A DNA stretch of 64,000 bases from Streptomyces sp. ISL-87 (GCF_018614095.1 NZ_JAGGOY010000038.1:18034-82033), one strand, 5' to 3'; positions 24,859-33,409 are shown, counted from the first letter of the stretch. Program-made: numbers and translations. Notes: generated by a model from the sequence alone, not told the origin.

Positions 24859-25215
24859 ATGAACGAGAACATGTGGGGTTACCGCGAGTCCTCGGGCCGC
24901 CTGGAGGGAATCGACCTGACCGGGTTCAAGGTCGAGGCGGCGGACGGCGCCGTCGGCAAGGTCGACGCACACTCCGACGACGTCGACTCCGCCTACCTGG
25001 TCGTCGACACAGGGCCGTGGATCTTCGGCAAGGAAGTACTGCTTCCGGCGGGCACGGTCACCCGGATAGACGTCGACGAGCAGAGAATCTACGTCGACCG
25101 CACCAGGGACCAGATCAAGGCCGCGCCCGAGTTCGACAGGGAAAAGCACCTGGAGGACGCCGACTACCACCGCCTGCTCGGCGGCTACTACGGCGGCCCG
25201 GCGCACCGGGCCTGA
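24859..25215 (+). CDS. PRC-barrel domain protein
   Basis: 118 residues from ATG 24859 (GAGAGGAGC upstream). One PRC-barrel covers about residues 18-80 ([36 protein letters not shown]), followed by a short acidic/Tyr-rich tail. PRC-barrels are small beta-barrel modules found in RNA maturation and photosynthetic proteins; in Streptomyces stand-alone versions are common stress-associated proteins of unknown role. An inverted repeat AACCCGC-N5-GCGGGTT lies at 24757-24775 in the divergent gap with csbD and may be an operator. Confidence 0.85.
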   Translation: MNENMWGYRESSGRLEGIDLTGFKVEAADGAVGKVDAHSDDVDSAYLVVDTGPWIFGKEVLLPAGTVTRIDVDEQRIYVDRTRDQIKAAPEFDREKHLEDADYHRLLGGYYGGPAHRA

Positions 25216-25229
25216 CGCCACTTGGCCGC

Positions 25230-25255
25230 GCGTGATCACTGAGCGGAATGGGTAC
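25230..25255 (+). promoter_or_regulatory. SigB-class promoter candidate for the YbdK-type ligase gene
   Basis: GCGT (25230-25233), 16 bases, then GGGTAC (25250-25255). The predicted transcript start is only a few bases before GTG 25265, so the mRNA may be leaderless. This is the reason for choosing that start over the in-frame GTG at 25232, which lies inside the promoter. Confidence 0.5.
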
Positions 25256-25264
25256 CCGTCAAGC

Positions 25265-26359
25265 GTGATCACTGTTGGGGTTGAGGAAGAGTACGTACTG
25301 CTGGACCCCGCCACATTTCTTCCCACCCCGCAGGCGGAGGAGGTGCGTGCCGCAGCAGGCCTCGAATCCTGGGTATCGGAGGGCGAGGTCCAGAACGAGC
25401 TGCTGCAAGCCCAGGTCGAGGTCGCCACCCCTGTGTGCACGGACCTCTCAGAAGTAGGGGGACACCTCCTGCGGCTGCGCCACGCCGTCGGATCGGCGGC
25501 CGAGGAGAACGGCTGCCGTATCGCCATGTCCGCCACGGCGCCGCTCAGGGACGTGGTGCCCGTGCCGGTCACTCAGCAGCCGCGGTACCTGAAGATGCGG
25601 GAGGAGGCCCGGCGGCTGGTCGACGAGCAGCTGATCAACGGCATGCACGTGCACGTCGGGGTACCCGACCGCGAGATGGGCGTGGCGGTGCTCAACCGGC
25701 TGCGTGTCTGGCTTCCGACGCTGCTGGCCATGTCGGCGAACTCCCCGCTGTGGGACGGGCGCGACACCGGATTCGCGAGTTGGCGCACCATCGTCTTCGG
25801 CCGCTGGCCCGTCAGCGGTCCACCGCCCCACTTCCGTGCGCTCGCCGATTACGAGGAGCGCGTCGAGGCGCTGCTGGCCGCGGGGATGATCGCCGACCGG
25901 GGGCAGCTGTACTGGCAGGCGCGGCTGTCCGAGCGTTACCCCACGGTCGAAGTGCGGTGCCTCGATGTCCAGCTGGAGGCCGACGCCGCGGTCCTGTTCG
26001 CCGGGATCGTCCGCGCGCTCGTCGCCACCGCGATCGCCGAGGAGGAGGCGGGATCCGCACCTGTGCTGTGCCCGCCCGAACTGCTGCAAGCCGCGAACTG
26101 GCACGCGGCCCGGCACGGGCTGAACAGCGCCCTGGTGGACCCCCAGGGGTGCAGGCGCAGTGCCGGCGACGTGCTGTGCATGCTGATACGGCGCATCACG
26201 CCCGCCCTGGAGGAGTCCGGGGATCTGCGGGAGGTGAGCGCCCTGGTACACCGGCTCCTGCAAGAGGGCACCCCCGCGGACCGCCAGCGCCGGGCTCTCG
26301 CGGACGGGGGCATGCCCGCCCTCGTCGACCTCATCACGGCAGCCGCAGTACCCCGCTGA
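25265..26359 (+). CDS. Carboxylate-amine ligase, YbdK family (glutamate-cysteine ligase type 2)
   Basis: 364 residues. The family opening [13 protein letters not shown] is at the extreme N-terminus and supplies the Glu metal ligands. [14 protein letters not shown] provides the paired His, and [16 protein letters not shown] completes the glutamine-synthetase-like fold of GCS2 enzymes. YbdK has weak gamma-glutamylcysteine ligase activity in vitro; streptomycetes use mycothiol, and related EgtA makes gamma-glutamylcysteine for ergothioneine, so the physiological substrate is uncertain. A SigB-like promoter upstream and stress genes on both sides suggest a stress role. Confidence 0.88.
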   Translation: MITVGVEEEYVLLDPATFLPTPQAEEVRAAAGLESWVSEGEVQNELLQAQVEVATPVCTDLSEVGGHLLRLRHAVGSAAEENGCRIAMSATAPLRDVVPVPVTQQPRYLKMREEARRLVDEQLINGMHVHVGVPDREMGVAVLNRLRVWLPTLLAMSANSPLWDGRDTGFASWRTIVFGRWPVSGPPPHFRALADYEERVEALLAAGMIADRGQLYWQARLSERYPTVEVRCLDVQLEADAAVLFAGIVRALVATAIAEEEAGSAPVLCPPELLQAANWHAARHGLNSALVDPQGCRRSAGDVLCMLIRRITPALEESGDLREVSALVHRLLQEGTPADRQRRALADGGMPALVDLITAAAVPR

Positions 26360-26500
26360 CCGGAGGGATTCCGGCCGGCGGCACGCATACCGGCCGGTCC
26401 GCGGGGCATGCGCTGATCACAAGGCGTACGGCGACGGCGGCCACAACGGCGTATCGTCGTCCCAGACCTGATGTCCGTCGGAAGGGAACCGGAGCACCGG

Positions 26501-26890
26501 ATGGCAGTGAATGCATACGGGACGTCCGGCGACAGCGCCCGGCGACGATGCACGGCGGATGTCCGCTGGAGCGGCGGGGCGGCCGTGATCGTCGTGGCCG
26601 GGGAGGTTGACCACGACCACCAGGAACCGCTCCGTGACGCGCTCGCCGAGGCCTTGGCGCGGGGCGCCCGGCGGATCGTCGTCGACTGCGCCAGGATGAC
26701 CTTCTGCGACTCGACCGGGCTCAACGTCCTGCTGCAAAGCCGGCTGGAAGCCCGGGAGACCGGCAGCACGGTCGAACTCGCGGCGCTGCGACCCGCGGTG
26801 GCCCGCATGTTCGACATCACCGGCGCGAAGGCGGTCTTCACGGTGCACTCGGAGCTGCCCGACGCCCTGACCGACCGGGAACGCCCGTGA
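26501..26890 (+). CDS. STAS-domain anti-sigma factor antagonist
   Basis: 129 residues from ATG 26501 (GGAG six bases upstream). A single STAS domain covers nearly all of the protein. The phosphorylatable serine motif is present as FCDSTGLNVLL, in the position where SpoIIAA/RsbV proteins are phosphorylated by their cognate kinase. It should bind an anti-sigma kinase and free a sigma factor. The next gene encodes an HATPase of the RsbW/SpoIIAB type and the facing gene a SigB/F-class sigma factor, so the three probably form one partner-switching module. Confidence 0.9.
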   Translation: MAVNAYGTSGDSARRRCTADVRWSGGAAVIVVAGEVDHDHQEPLRDALAEALARGARRIVVDCARMTFCDSTGLNVLLQSRLEARETGSTVELAALRPAVARMFDITGAKAVFTVHSELPDALTDRERP

Positions 26891-26909
26891 GAGACGCCCG
26901 GAGCGCGAT

Positions 26910-27500
26910 ATGAGCGAGTCGGCGCGATCGAGGGGCCAGATCAGGCGGCTCGGCCTCTACGGCGCCTCCTCTGTGGTCGGGCGCTGCCGCGACTTCTGCC
27001 GCGGCGTCCTGGAGGACTGGGCCTGGCCGGGCCCGTCCGACCTGACCGGCCTCACGGAGGAGGAGCGCGAGGCAGCCGTCGATGACGTTCTGCTGCTCGT
27101 CTCCGAAGCCGTGACCAACGCGAATCTGCATGCGGGCGGGCCGACCGAACTGGTGCTACGGCTCAGCCCCGCCGACCCGCACACACCCGGCCGCTCCGGG
27201 GACCTCAGCATCGAGGTCAGCGACGGGAGCCAGGAGCTCCCGAAGCTCCGGACCCGGGGCGCCGCGGAGCTGCCTGGCGGGCACGGTCTGATGGTGATGA
27301 ACCGGCTGGCCCGGCGCTGGGGTGTGACCCCTCGGGAGGCTGGGAAGTCCGTCTGGTTCGAGGTGGCGGCTCCGGTTCCGGCGGGCGCCCGCCGCGCGCC
27401 GGCCGCTGCGGGGCAGGTGGGCTCCGCCTCGCCGCACCCGGGGCACTCCCCGGGCGGTCCGTACGCGGGAGGTCCGCCGGAGGCGGCGCGGGGGAGCTGA
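26910..27500 (+). CDS. ATP-binding anti-sigma-type protein (RsbW/SpoIIAB-like HATPase)
   Basis: 196 residues, ATG with GGAG six bases upstream. A GHKL ATPase domain covers about residues 20-155: N-box LLVSEAVTNANLHAGG, G1 region IEVSDGSQELP, and GGHGLMVMNRLARRWGV. Such proteins phosphorylate STAS antagonists and sequester sigma factors. The last ~40 residues are Pro/Gly/Ala-rich and lie antisense to the extended 3' end of the sigma factor gene, with a 284-base convergent overlap. It is 19 bases after the STAS gene and most likely co-transcribed. Confidence 0.88.
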   Translation: MSESARSRGQIRRLGLYGASSVVGRCRDFCRGVLEDWAWPGPSDLTGLTEEEREAAVDDVLLLVSEAVTNANLHAGGPTELVLRLSPADPHTPGRSGDLSIEVSDGSQELPKLRTRGAAELPGGHGLMVMNRLARRWGVTPREAGKSVWFEVAAPVPAGARRAPAAAGQVGSASPHPGHSPGGPYAGGPPEAARGS

Positions 27501-28404
27501 CCGCCACGGCCGCGTCGGCGGGCGTCGGACCGGATCCCGTGCCCGGCCCGTCCTCGGACTCGTGCCCGTCCGGCTCGTCCGTCAGCAGGCCCGCGCGGAG
27601 CCTGCCCAGCATGCGGCTGAGCAGCCGGGAGACGTGCATCTGCGAAATGCCCAGCCGCTCACCGATCTCGGACTGGGTCAGCTCGTCCCCGAAACGCAGC
27701 GAGATGATCGTCCGCTCCCGTTCGGACAAGCCTGCCAGCAGCGGCTTGAGCGACTCCAGGCTGTCGACCGTCTCGAACGAGTCGTCCTCGGCGCCCAGGC
27801 ACCGGGCCGGCGCTCCCTGGCCGTCGTCCTCCTCACCGGTGGGGGCGTCGAGGGAGCGGCTCGCGAAGCCGTTGGCCGCCAGCCGGCCCTCGCAGACCTC
27901 GTCCTCCGTGATGTCCAGCCGTTCGGCGAGTTCCGCCGTCCCCGGCCGGTGGCCCAGTTCCTGCTCCAGGGCATCGCCCGCCTTGGCCAGGTCGATCCGC
28001 AGCTCCTGAAGCCGGCGGGGCACGCGGACGGCCCAGGTCGTATCGCGGAAGTACCGCTTGATTTCGCCGAGGACCGTCGGCAGGGCGAAGGTCAGGAACT
28101 CGACCCCGCGATCGGGGTCGAACCGGTTGATCGCCTTGATCAGGCCGATCGTGCCGACCTGGACGATGTCCTCCCGCGGTTCGCTGGAGTGGCGAAAGCG
28201 CGTCACCGCGTACGTGACCAGACTCAGGTTCAGCTCGACCAGCGTGTTGCGCACGTACGAGTACTCGGCGGTGCCCTCCTCCAGCTCCCGCAGACGCCGG
28301 AACAGAGCCATGGAGAGGGTGCGGGCGTCGGCGGTGCTCACGGATCGCGGCTCTGTGATCTCGGGGAGACCCGCCAGTGCGCTGGTGCTGCCGTGGGTCG
28401 ACAT
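27217..28404 (-). CDS. SigB/SigF/SigG-family RNA polymerase sigma factor with 3' extension
   Basis: 395 residues. Region 2 (about 35-110) includes EDIVQVGTIGLIKAINRFDP and FLTFALPTVLGEIKRYFRD, followed by region 3, and region 4 (about 225-280) with LTQSEIGERLGISQMHVSRL. This is the general-stress/sporulation class that recognises GNNT-N14/16-GGGTAC-like promoters. Family members usually end soon after region 4 (about 260-290 residues). Here roughly 105 further Pro/Arg/Ser-rich residues run antisense through the facing HATPase gene, so the normal stop appears to have been lost. A promoter of its own class lies upstream, consistent with autoregulation. Confidence 0.9.
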   Translation of the reverse strand: MSTHGSTSALAGLPEITEPRSVSTADARTLSMALFRRLRELEEGTAEYSYVRNTLVELNLSLVTYAVTRFRHSSEPREDIVQVGTIGLIKAINRFDPDRGVEFLTFALPTVLGEIKRYFRDTTWAVRVPRRLQELRIDLAKAGDALEQELGHRPGTAELAERLDITEDEVCEGRLAANGFASRSLDAPTGEEDDGQGAPARCLGAEDDSFETVDSLESLKPLLAGLSERERTIISLRFGDELTQSEIGERLGISQMHVSRLLSRMLGRLRAGLLTDEPDGHESEDGPGTGSGPTPADAAVAVSSPAPPPADLPRTDRPGSAPGAARRSPPAPQRPARGGRPPEPEPPPRTRRTSQPPEGSHPSAGPAGSSPSDRARQAAPRRPGSGASGAPGSRR

Positions 28405-28447
28405 GAGGCTCCTTGAGGGAGACCCGAGGGGGACCCCTCAATTCTGC

Positions 28448-28472
28448 CTACCCGTTCGCCGACGCTTCAAGC
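28448..28472 (-). promoter_or_regulatory. SigB-class promoter candidate for the sigma factor gene
   Basis: On the minus strand GCTT (28472-28469), 15 bases, then GGGTAG (28453-28448). It lies 44 bases upstream of the sigma factor ATG, so autoregulation is plausible. Confidence 0.45.
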
Positions 28473-28500
28473 CGAACCGGCGCGCGGCCAGGCACACCGG

Positions 28501-28525
28501 GTTTGTATCGCGAGACTGTGGGCAC
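28501..28525 (+). promoter_or_regulatory. SigB-class promoter candidate for the 28575 membrane protein gene
   Basis: GTTT (28501-28504), 15 bases, then GGGCAC (28520-28525), with one mismatch to GGGTAC. It is 49 bases upstream of the ATG at 28575. Confidence 0.35.
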
Positions 28526-28574
28526 GCGCCAACAAAACCGACGAGACGCACGCGGCCCCGGATGGAGGCCCACC

Positions 28575-29132
28575 ATGTCAACAAGCACGCTCATCGCCAT
28601 CATCGTCCCTGCCGCGGTGGTGCTGATCGCCCTCGCGGTCGGGCTGTGGATGTACTCGCGCCGACGGCACCTCCAGGAGCAGTTCGGACCCGAGTACGAC
28701 CGGGCGGTGGAGGACGAAGGCGGCCGGCTGGCGGCCGACCGCGAACTCCGGGCGCGCGAACAGCGCCACGACACGCTCGACATCAAGGCGCTGCCCGCCG
28801 CGCGCCGCGCGCAGTACGCCGACGAGTGGCGCGGCGTCCAGGAACGCTTCGTGGACCGCCCGGAAGGATCGGTGGCCCAGGCCGACGAACTGGTGTCGCG
28901 GCTGATGAGGGAACGCGGCTACCCGACCAACGGGTACCGCAAGCAGCTCCAGGACCTGTCGGTCGAGCACGGCCGCACCCTGGAGCACTACCGCGCCGCC
29001 CACGACGTCAACGTGCGCAGCAGCGGGGGACAGGCGACGACGGAGGAGCTCCGCGGGGCGATGGTGCACTACCGCGCCCTGTTCGAGGAACTGCTCAGCG
29101 ACCAAGGAAACAGCGACCAAGGAGGCCGATGA
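28575..29132 (+). CDS. Single-pass membrane protein of unknown function, paralogue of the next gene
   Basis: 185 residues from ATG 28575 with GGAGG eight bases upstream. One N-terminal transmembrane helix (IAIIVPAAVVLIALAVGLWM) is followed by RRR, giving N-out/C-in topology. The cytoplasmic part is a charged helical domain with YADEWRGVQERFVDRPEGSV and AMVHYRALFEELL. The core WxxxQxRFVDxPxxAVxxADxLVxxxM and the final ALxRYRxxFxxLL are shared with the next gene, so the two are paralogues. Function is not recognised. The SigB-like promoter and the neighbouring sigma module suggest a stress protein. Confidence 0.8.
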   Translation: MSTSTLIAIIVPAAVVLIALAVGLWMYSRRRHLQEQFGPEYDRAVEDEGGRLAADRELRAREQRHDTLDIKALPAARRAQYADEWRGVQERFVDRPEGSVAQADELVSRLMRERGYPTNGYRKQLQDLSVEHGRTLEHYRAAHDVNVRSSGGQATTEELRGAMVHYRALFEELLSDQGNSDQGGR

Positions 29133-29133
29133 C

Positions 29134-29685
29134 ATGCGCGAGCGCGACGACACGGCCGACCGGCCCGGTGAGGGCGGTCTGACCACGGAGAACCTGGCCC
29201 ATCCGGAGAAGGAAAAGGAAGGGGAACCGGCCGTGTACCCGGGCGACGCCACCGCCGGCTGGGACGAAGCCGAGGACGCACGCGGCGACGTACCGGACGA
29301 GGCGGGCGAGGAAGCCCGGACCGAGGAAGCCCGGACCGAGGACGCCCGGACCGAAGCGCCGGACCAGGCGCCGAACGAGCCGTCGGACGAGCCGCAGCGA
29401 GGCCGTGGCGAGCCGGATGAGCCACTGCTCGCCGGCGAGCAGTCGGAGGGCTTCCGCCAGGAATGGGGCGAGATCCAGGGCCGTTTCGTTGACGACCCGC
29501 AGGACGCGGTGAGGTCCGCGGACACGCTGGTCGCCGAGGTGATGCAGTCCCTCGCCCAGACGTTCTCGGCCCACAAGCAGGAGCTGGAGGGGCAGTGGGG
29601 CCGGGGCGAGGAAGTCGCGACGGAGGATCTGCGGCTCGCGCTCCAGCGCTACCGCTCCTTCTTCAACCGTCTCCTCAACACCTGA
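29134..29685 (+). CDS. Acidic hypothetical protein sharing a C-terminal domain with the previous gene
   Basis: 183 residues, ATG one base after the previous stop, with GGAGG upstream. The N-terminal half is very acidic and low in complexity, including three near-perfect 15-bp repeats (29308-29352) that encode EEART units. The C-terminal ~75 residues (EWGEIQGRFVDDPQDAVRSAD to YRSFFNRLL, read in segments) repeat the domain of the upstream membrane protein but without a membrane anchor. Function is unknown. The pair is an operon, and the shared domain suggests they interact. Confidence 0.78.
   Translation: MRERDDTADRPGEGGLTTENLAHPEKEKEGEPAVYPGDATAGWDEAEDARGDVPDEAGEEARTEEARTEDARTEAPDQAPNEPSDEPQRGRGEPDEPLLAGEQSEGFRQEWGEIQGRFVDDPQDAVRSADTLVAEVMQSLAQTFSAHKQELEGQWGRGEEVATEDLRLALQRYRSFFNRLLNT
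29308..29352. repeat. Three 15-bp tandem units in the acidic gene
   Basis: GAGGAAGCCCGGACC twice, then GAGGACGCCCGGACC. They are in frame and encode EEART/EDART. Confidence 0.93.
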
Positions 29686-29782
29686 GCGGACGCAACCTGG
29701 AAGGAGGCGACGGCAGGCCCGAGGGAGCGAGCGACCCGTGCGGGGACAATCGACCCCGGCGGGACGGCGGGCCCTGAGAGAT

Positions 29783-29812
29783 CGGCGAGACGGCGAGACG
29801 GCGAGACGGCAA
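29783..29812. repeat. 8-bp tandem units in the leader of the MEDS-HATPase gene
   Basis: CGGCGAGA occurs three times in register and then decays (CGGCAAGG). It lies between the 29685 stop and the GTG at 29847. Confidence 0.88.
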
Positions 29813-29846
29813 GGTGACGAGACAGCAAGGCGGCGAGGTGGCGAGC

Positions 29847-30788
29847 GTGACGGAGATGAAGGCGTCGCCCGACGCCCCCGCCTTCGTCCACCCGGCGCTC
29901 TTCTACGCCGACGACGCCGCGTACCTGGCCGGCGCCGTACCGTTCATCGAGGACGGGCTGGCGGCCGGAGAGCCAGTGGCCGTGGCCGCGCCCGAACCCC
30001 GCCTCGACCTGCTGCGCGCCGCCCTCGGCGAACGCGTCGGCCGCGTGCGTCTCATCGACATGGCCCGCGCCGGCCGCAACCCCGGGCACATCCTTCCCGG
30101 CGTTCTGCTGGCCCACGCCGACACCCACCCCCGGTCGCGCGTTCGGATCATCGGCGAGCCGGTGTGGGCCGGTCGCAGCGAGGCCGAGTACCCCGCCTGC
30201 GTGCAGCACGAGGCCCTGATCAACCAGGCCTTCGCCGGCCGCGCGGCCACCATCCTGTGCCCGTACGACACCTCGCGCCTCAGCCGCCGGGCGCTGGACG
30301 ACGCCCGCACCACGCACCCCCTGGTCATCGAGGGCGGCACCACGCGCACGAGCAGGTCGTATTCCCCCGCGCACGCGCTCGCCGCCTGCAACCAGCCCCT
30401 GCCCCGCCCGTCGGCCGCGCCCGCGTTCGCATTCGCCGCCGACCACCTCGCGGCGGCGCGGGCCTTCGCCGCGGGGCACGCGGCCGCGGCCGGGCTCACC
30501 GCACGGCGCCAGGACGACCTCGCCATGGTCCTGGGCGAGCTCACCGCCAACAGCATCATCCACGGCGGCGGCTCCGGAATCCTGCGGATCTGGGTCGACG
30601 GCGGGCTGCTGGTGTGCGAAGTGCAGGACCGCGGGCACATCGACGATCCCCTGGCCGGCCGGCGTCCCGCCCGCCCCGAGCACCCGGGCAGCCGCGGCCT
30701 GCTGATGGTCAACGCCGTGGCCGACCTCGTCCGTACGCACACCACCGCGGCCGGCACCACCACGCGCTGCTACTTCGGCCTGGCGTGA
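29847..30788 (+). CDS. MEDS-domain sensor with C-terminal RsbW-like HATPase
   Basis: 313 residues from GTG 29847; an in-frame ATG at 29814 is inside the 8-bp repeats and less likely. The N-terminal MEDS domain (about residues 10-175) starts HPALFYADDAAYLAGAVPF and is an RecA-like sensory module found beside anti-sigma ATPases. The C-terminal HATPase (about 200-313) has N-box VLGELTANSIIHGGG, VQDRGHIDDP and SRGLLMVNAVADLV. It probably acts as a regulated anti-sigma kinase in partner switching, alongside the STAS, HATPase and sigma genes 1-3 kb upstream. The signal sensed is unknown. Confidence 0.88.
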   Translation: MTEMKASPDAPAFVHPALFYADDAAYLAGAVPFIEDGLAAGEPVAVAAPEPRLDLLRAALGERVGRVRLIDMARAGRNPGHILPGVLLAHADTHPRSRVRIIGEPVWAGRSEAEYPACVQHEALINQAFAGRAATILCPYDTSRLSRRALDDARTTHPLVIEGGTTRTSRSYSPAHALAACNQPLPRPSAAPAFAFAADHLAAARAFAAGHAAAAGLTARRQDDLAMVLGELTANSIIHGGGSGILRIWVDGGLLVCEVQDRGHIDDPLAGRRPARPEHPGSRGLLMVNAVADLVRTHTTAAGTTTRCYFGLA

Positions 30789-30852
30789 TCAGTGCTGGGT
30801 GCGTTACCAGTGGTGGGTGTGTGCGTCGGGCAAACGTGGGCAGTCGCCCACC

Positions 30853-31224
30853 ATGACGTTCCAGCATCCGGGGGAAAAGGCCACGGACGGGCGGATCGGC
30901 CCCTTCGAGAGGTTCGCCGAACGGGCCTCCAATTTCACGAGCTCCCCCGTCTTCTTCCTGCTGTGCGTCCTGCTGATATCCGGCGTCGGGGTGGTCCACT
31001 CGGCCGGCCTGTCCATGAGCTGGCAGCACGTGGTGGGAGATTCGGTGACGGCGGTGTCACTAATCCTGCTGGCCCTGCTGAAGAACTCGGAGCTCCGCGC
31101 CGAGCACGCCATCCAGCGCAAGCTCGACGCCATCGCCGCCGCCATGCTGGAACAGCAGGAGGGCGAGCGCGGCAAGGCCCACGAGGACCTGGAGGCGGCG
31201 ATCCGGATAGAAGAGCGGCTGTAG
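30853..31224 (+). CDS. Low-affinity iron permease-family small membrane protein
   Basis: 123 residues from ATG 30853. The pattern FERFAERASNFTSSPVFFLL, a second hydrophobic helix (SVTAVSLILLALL), then LKNSELRAEHAIQRKLDAI and an acidic C-terminal helix matches the PF04120 'low affinity iron permease' family, in which N-terminal helices are followed by a conserved charged segment. Despite the name, iron transport by bacterial members is not established. The start is chosen because the homologous region begins soon after it; the ribosome binding site is weak. Confidence 0.75.
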   Translation: MTFQHPGEKATDGRIGPFERFAERASNFTSSPVFFLLCVLLISGVGVVHSAGLSMSWQHVVGDSVTAVSLILLALLKNSELRAEHAIQRKLDAIAAAMLEQQEGERGKAHEDLEAAIRIEERL

Positions 31225-31242
31225 CCCCGCCCGGGCGGCCGG

Positions 31243-33057
31243 CTACGTCTGCACGGCCACGGCGACCAGCAGTGCGGCCACCCCCACAGCCAGCCAGGCG
31301 AGGTAATCCCCGACCAGCCCCGAATGCAGCCGGCGCACCGGTGCGAGGGCGGCGGCGGTCGCCGCGCGCACCCGCTCGCCGGCCCGGCCGAACAGGGCGG
31401 CACCGGCCAGCAAGCAGGCCAGAAGCACGCTGGCGGCCCCCAGACCGACGCCCTCCGCCGTCCAGGCCGCCGGAGCCGTCTCCACCGGAGCGGCCGACGG
31501 CAGACCCGCCACGGCCGCCGCGTAACCGGCCCGGTCGGTGAAGAGCCCCGCGCCGTGCGCCAGGCTCTCGGCCACCGCCGGCAGCGCGCCGACCAGCAGG
31601 CACAGGCCCAGGAGTACGGCCGGCACCGTGACCATGGGCCGGGGCAGCCGCCGCCCGCTCGCCCTGGCCTCCGGCTCCTCGCCCTTGCCCGTCGTCTCCG
31701 CCTCGCCCGGGCGCTCGCGCGGCCGCGGCCCCGCCCCCCAGAAGACCCGCGCCGCCGCCCGTAGAACCGCGCCGCCCGTCACCGCGGAGGTCAGCACGAA
31801 CACGGCCGCCGGGGCCGGCCCAGCCTCCTCCTCGGCGAGCGCCTTGCCCAGCCCAGTCCCCGAGGGCGGCAGGCCGGCCAGCGCCAGTCCGCCGAGGACG
31901 AACAGGACCCCGACCGCCCGGTGTCGCCGGGCCCGGCCGTGGAGTACGTGCTCGTCGGCCGAGCCGTACTGGTTGAGCAGCACCCCGGTCAGTCCGAACA
32001 GCGCCGCCTTCGCGCAGCCGTGCCCGGCGGCGTACACGGCCGCCCCGGCGATGCCCGCGGGGGTGAGGAGCGCCACGCATACGAGGAACAGGCCGACATG
32101 GCCCACGGTGGAGAAGGCCAGCATCCGCTTCAGGTGCCGCTGCTGCCAGCACATCAGCGCACCGAGCAGAGCCGTGACCACGCCCACGGCGGCGAAGGTG
32201 GTCCGGAACGCGGTGTGGGGGATTCCGCCGGGCCCGGAGAAGACCGTCCAGTAGACGCGCGCCACCCCGTACACGCCGAGCTCCACCATCACACCTGACA
32301 TCAGCATGCACACCGGGGTGGGCGCGACGGCGTGGGCGTCGGGCAGCCAGAAGTGGAACGGCGCGGCGGCGGCCTTCACCAGCAGGGCGGTGACGACGAG
32401 CACGAACGCGACGACGACCAGCACGTCCGCGTGCCGCTGCTGCCCCAGCCGTTCCCCGATCCGGGCGAGACCGAGCTCCCCGGTGCGCGCGTACAGCATC
32501 CCGATGCCCAGCAGAGTGCAGTAGGCGGCGAAGGAGTTGACGATCCCGAACGTGAGCGCGCCCTGGAGCGGCCTCGGGTCCTCGATGCGGTAGCCGGTCA
32601 GGGAGTACGCGGCGACGCTCATGAGCTCGAAGAAGACGAACGCGTTGAACAGGTCCGCGGTGACGGCGAATCCCACCATCCCGGCCTCGAAGAGCAGCAG
32701 CAGGGCCGGGAACACGCCCGACCGTTCCCCGGACGGCTCGTCGAAGTACCGCCAGGAGTAGACCAGCACCGCGATGACCAGAGCCGAGGCGAGCAGCGCC
32801 AGCCCGGCGCCGACCGGGTCGGCGGCCAGCACGATGCCGATTTCGGCGGGCCAGCCACCGGGCCGGGCCGTCGCACGCCCGGCGGTCTGCGGCCAGAGGC
32901 AGACCAGGCAGGCGAGGTCGGCGAGCGCCGTGGCGGTCGCGAGGAGGTCGCAGCCGAGCCGGGGCAGCCACCGGCCGGCGACGGCGAGCAGGGCGGCGCC
33001 GATCAGCGGGATCGCAACGGCCAGCGGCAGCAGGGCCTCGGCGTCCAGGACCGCCAC
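31243..33057 (-). CDS. mrpD: Mrp-type Na+/H+ antiporter subunit D (complex I ND-like)
   Basis: 604 residues with about 14-16 hydrophobic helices. It has the proton-antiporter core of MrpD/NuoN: ELMSVAAYSLTGY (conserved Glu), KAAAAPFHFWLPDAHAVAPTPVCMLMSG (seen in parts; conserved Lys and His), and FSTVGHVGLF. It should form the proton/cation channel of a multisubunit Mrp antiporter. It follows mrpC by four bases. The locus keeps only D, C and damaged F and E genes; A, B and G are absent, so a working complex from this locus alone is doubtful. A Glu/Arg-rich insert sits near residue 440. Confidence 0.88.
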   Translation of the reverse strand: MAVLDAEALLPLAVAIPLIGAALLAVAGRWLPRLGCDLLATATALADLACLVCLWPQTAGRATARPGGWPAEIGIVLAADPVGAGLALLASALVIAVLVYSWRYFDEPSGERSGVFPALLLLFEAGMVGFAVTADLFNAFVFFELMSVAAYSLTGYRIEDPRPLQGALTFGIVNSFAAYCTLLGIGMLYARTGELGLARIGERLGQQRHADVLVVVAFVLVVTALLVKAAAAPFHFWLPDAHAVAPTPVCMLMSGVMVELGVYGVARVYWTVFSGPGGIPHTAFRTTFAAVGVVTALLGALMCWQQRHLKRMLAFSTVGHVGLFLVCVALLTPAGIAGAAVYAAGHGCAKAALFGLTGVLLNQYGSADEHVLHGRARRHRAVGVLFVLGGLALAGLPPSGTGLGKALAEEEAGPAPAAVFVLTSAVTGGAVLRAAARVFWGAGPRPRERPGEAETTGKGEEPEARASGRRLPRPMVTVPAVLLGLCLLVGALPAVAESLAHGAGLFTDRAGYAAAVAGLPSAAPVETAPAAWTAEGVGLGAASVLLACLLAGAALFGRAGERVRAATAAALAPVRRLHSGLVGDYLAWLAVGVAALLVAVAVQT

Positions 33058-33061
33058 GCCG

Positions 33062-33409
33062 TCAGCCCCGGAGCGCGGTGAGCGCCTGCGGGTCGACCGT
33101 CCCGTGACGCTTGCGCAGCTGGATGGTGAGGGCGAGCAGGAGCGCCGTGACCGTGGCCGCGACCACGATGTCGGTCAGGGTCAGCGCCTGGACCACGGGG
33201 TCGACCACAGGGCGGCTGCCGGGCACGAGGTCTCCGTAGACGGGGGCGGTGCCGCCGCGCCGGTATCCGATCCCGAGCAGCATCAGGTACGTGGACGACT
33301 GGGCGACCACGAGGCAGCCGATCGTGTGAATGAGGTTACGGCTGGTCACCATGCCGTACAGGGCGATCAGCAGCACCCATCCGGCGGCCAGGAACGGCAG
33401 CACGTCCAT
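33062..33409 (-). CDS. mrpC: Mrp-type antiporter subunit C (NuoK-like)
   Basis: 115 residues from ATG 33409, which overlaps the stop of the mrpF stub by one base (TGATG). Three hydrophobic helices and the NuoK/MrpC pattern LYGMVTSRNLIHTIGCLVVAQ and VDPVVQALTLTDIVV are present. In the Mrp complex it pairs with subunit D, which follows directly. It looks intact. Confidence 0.88.
   Translation of the reverse strand: MDVLPFLAAGWVLLIALYGMVTSRNLIHTIGCLVVAQSSTYLMLLGIGYRRGGTAPVYGDLVPGSRPVVDPVVQALTLTDIVVAATVTALLLALTIQLRKRHGTVDPQALTALRG

Noticed and set aside
29738..30856. Plus-strand 372-codon frame overlapping the MEDS-HATPase gene
   Set aside because: Pro/Arg-rich shadow. The overlapping frame has complete MEDS and HATPase motifs.
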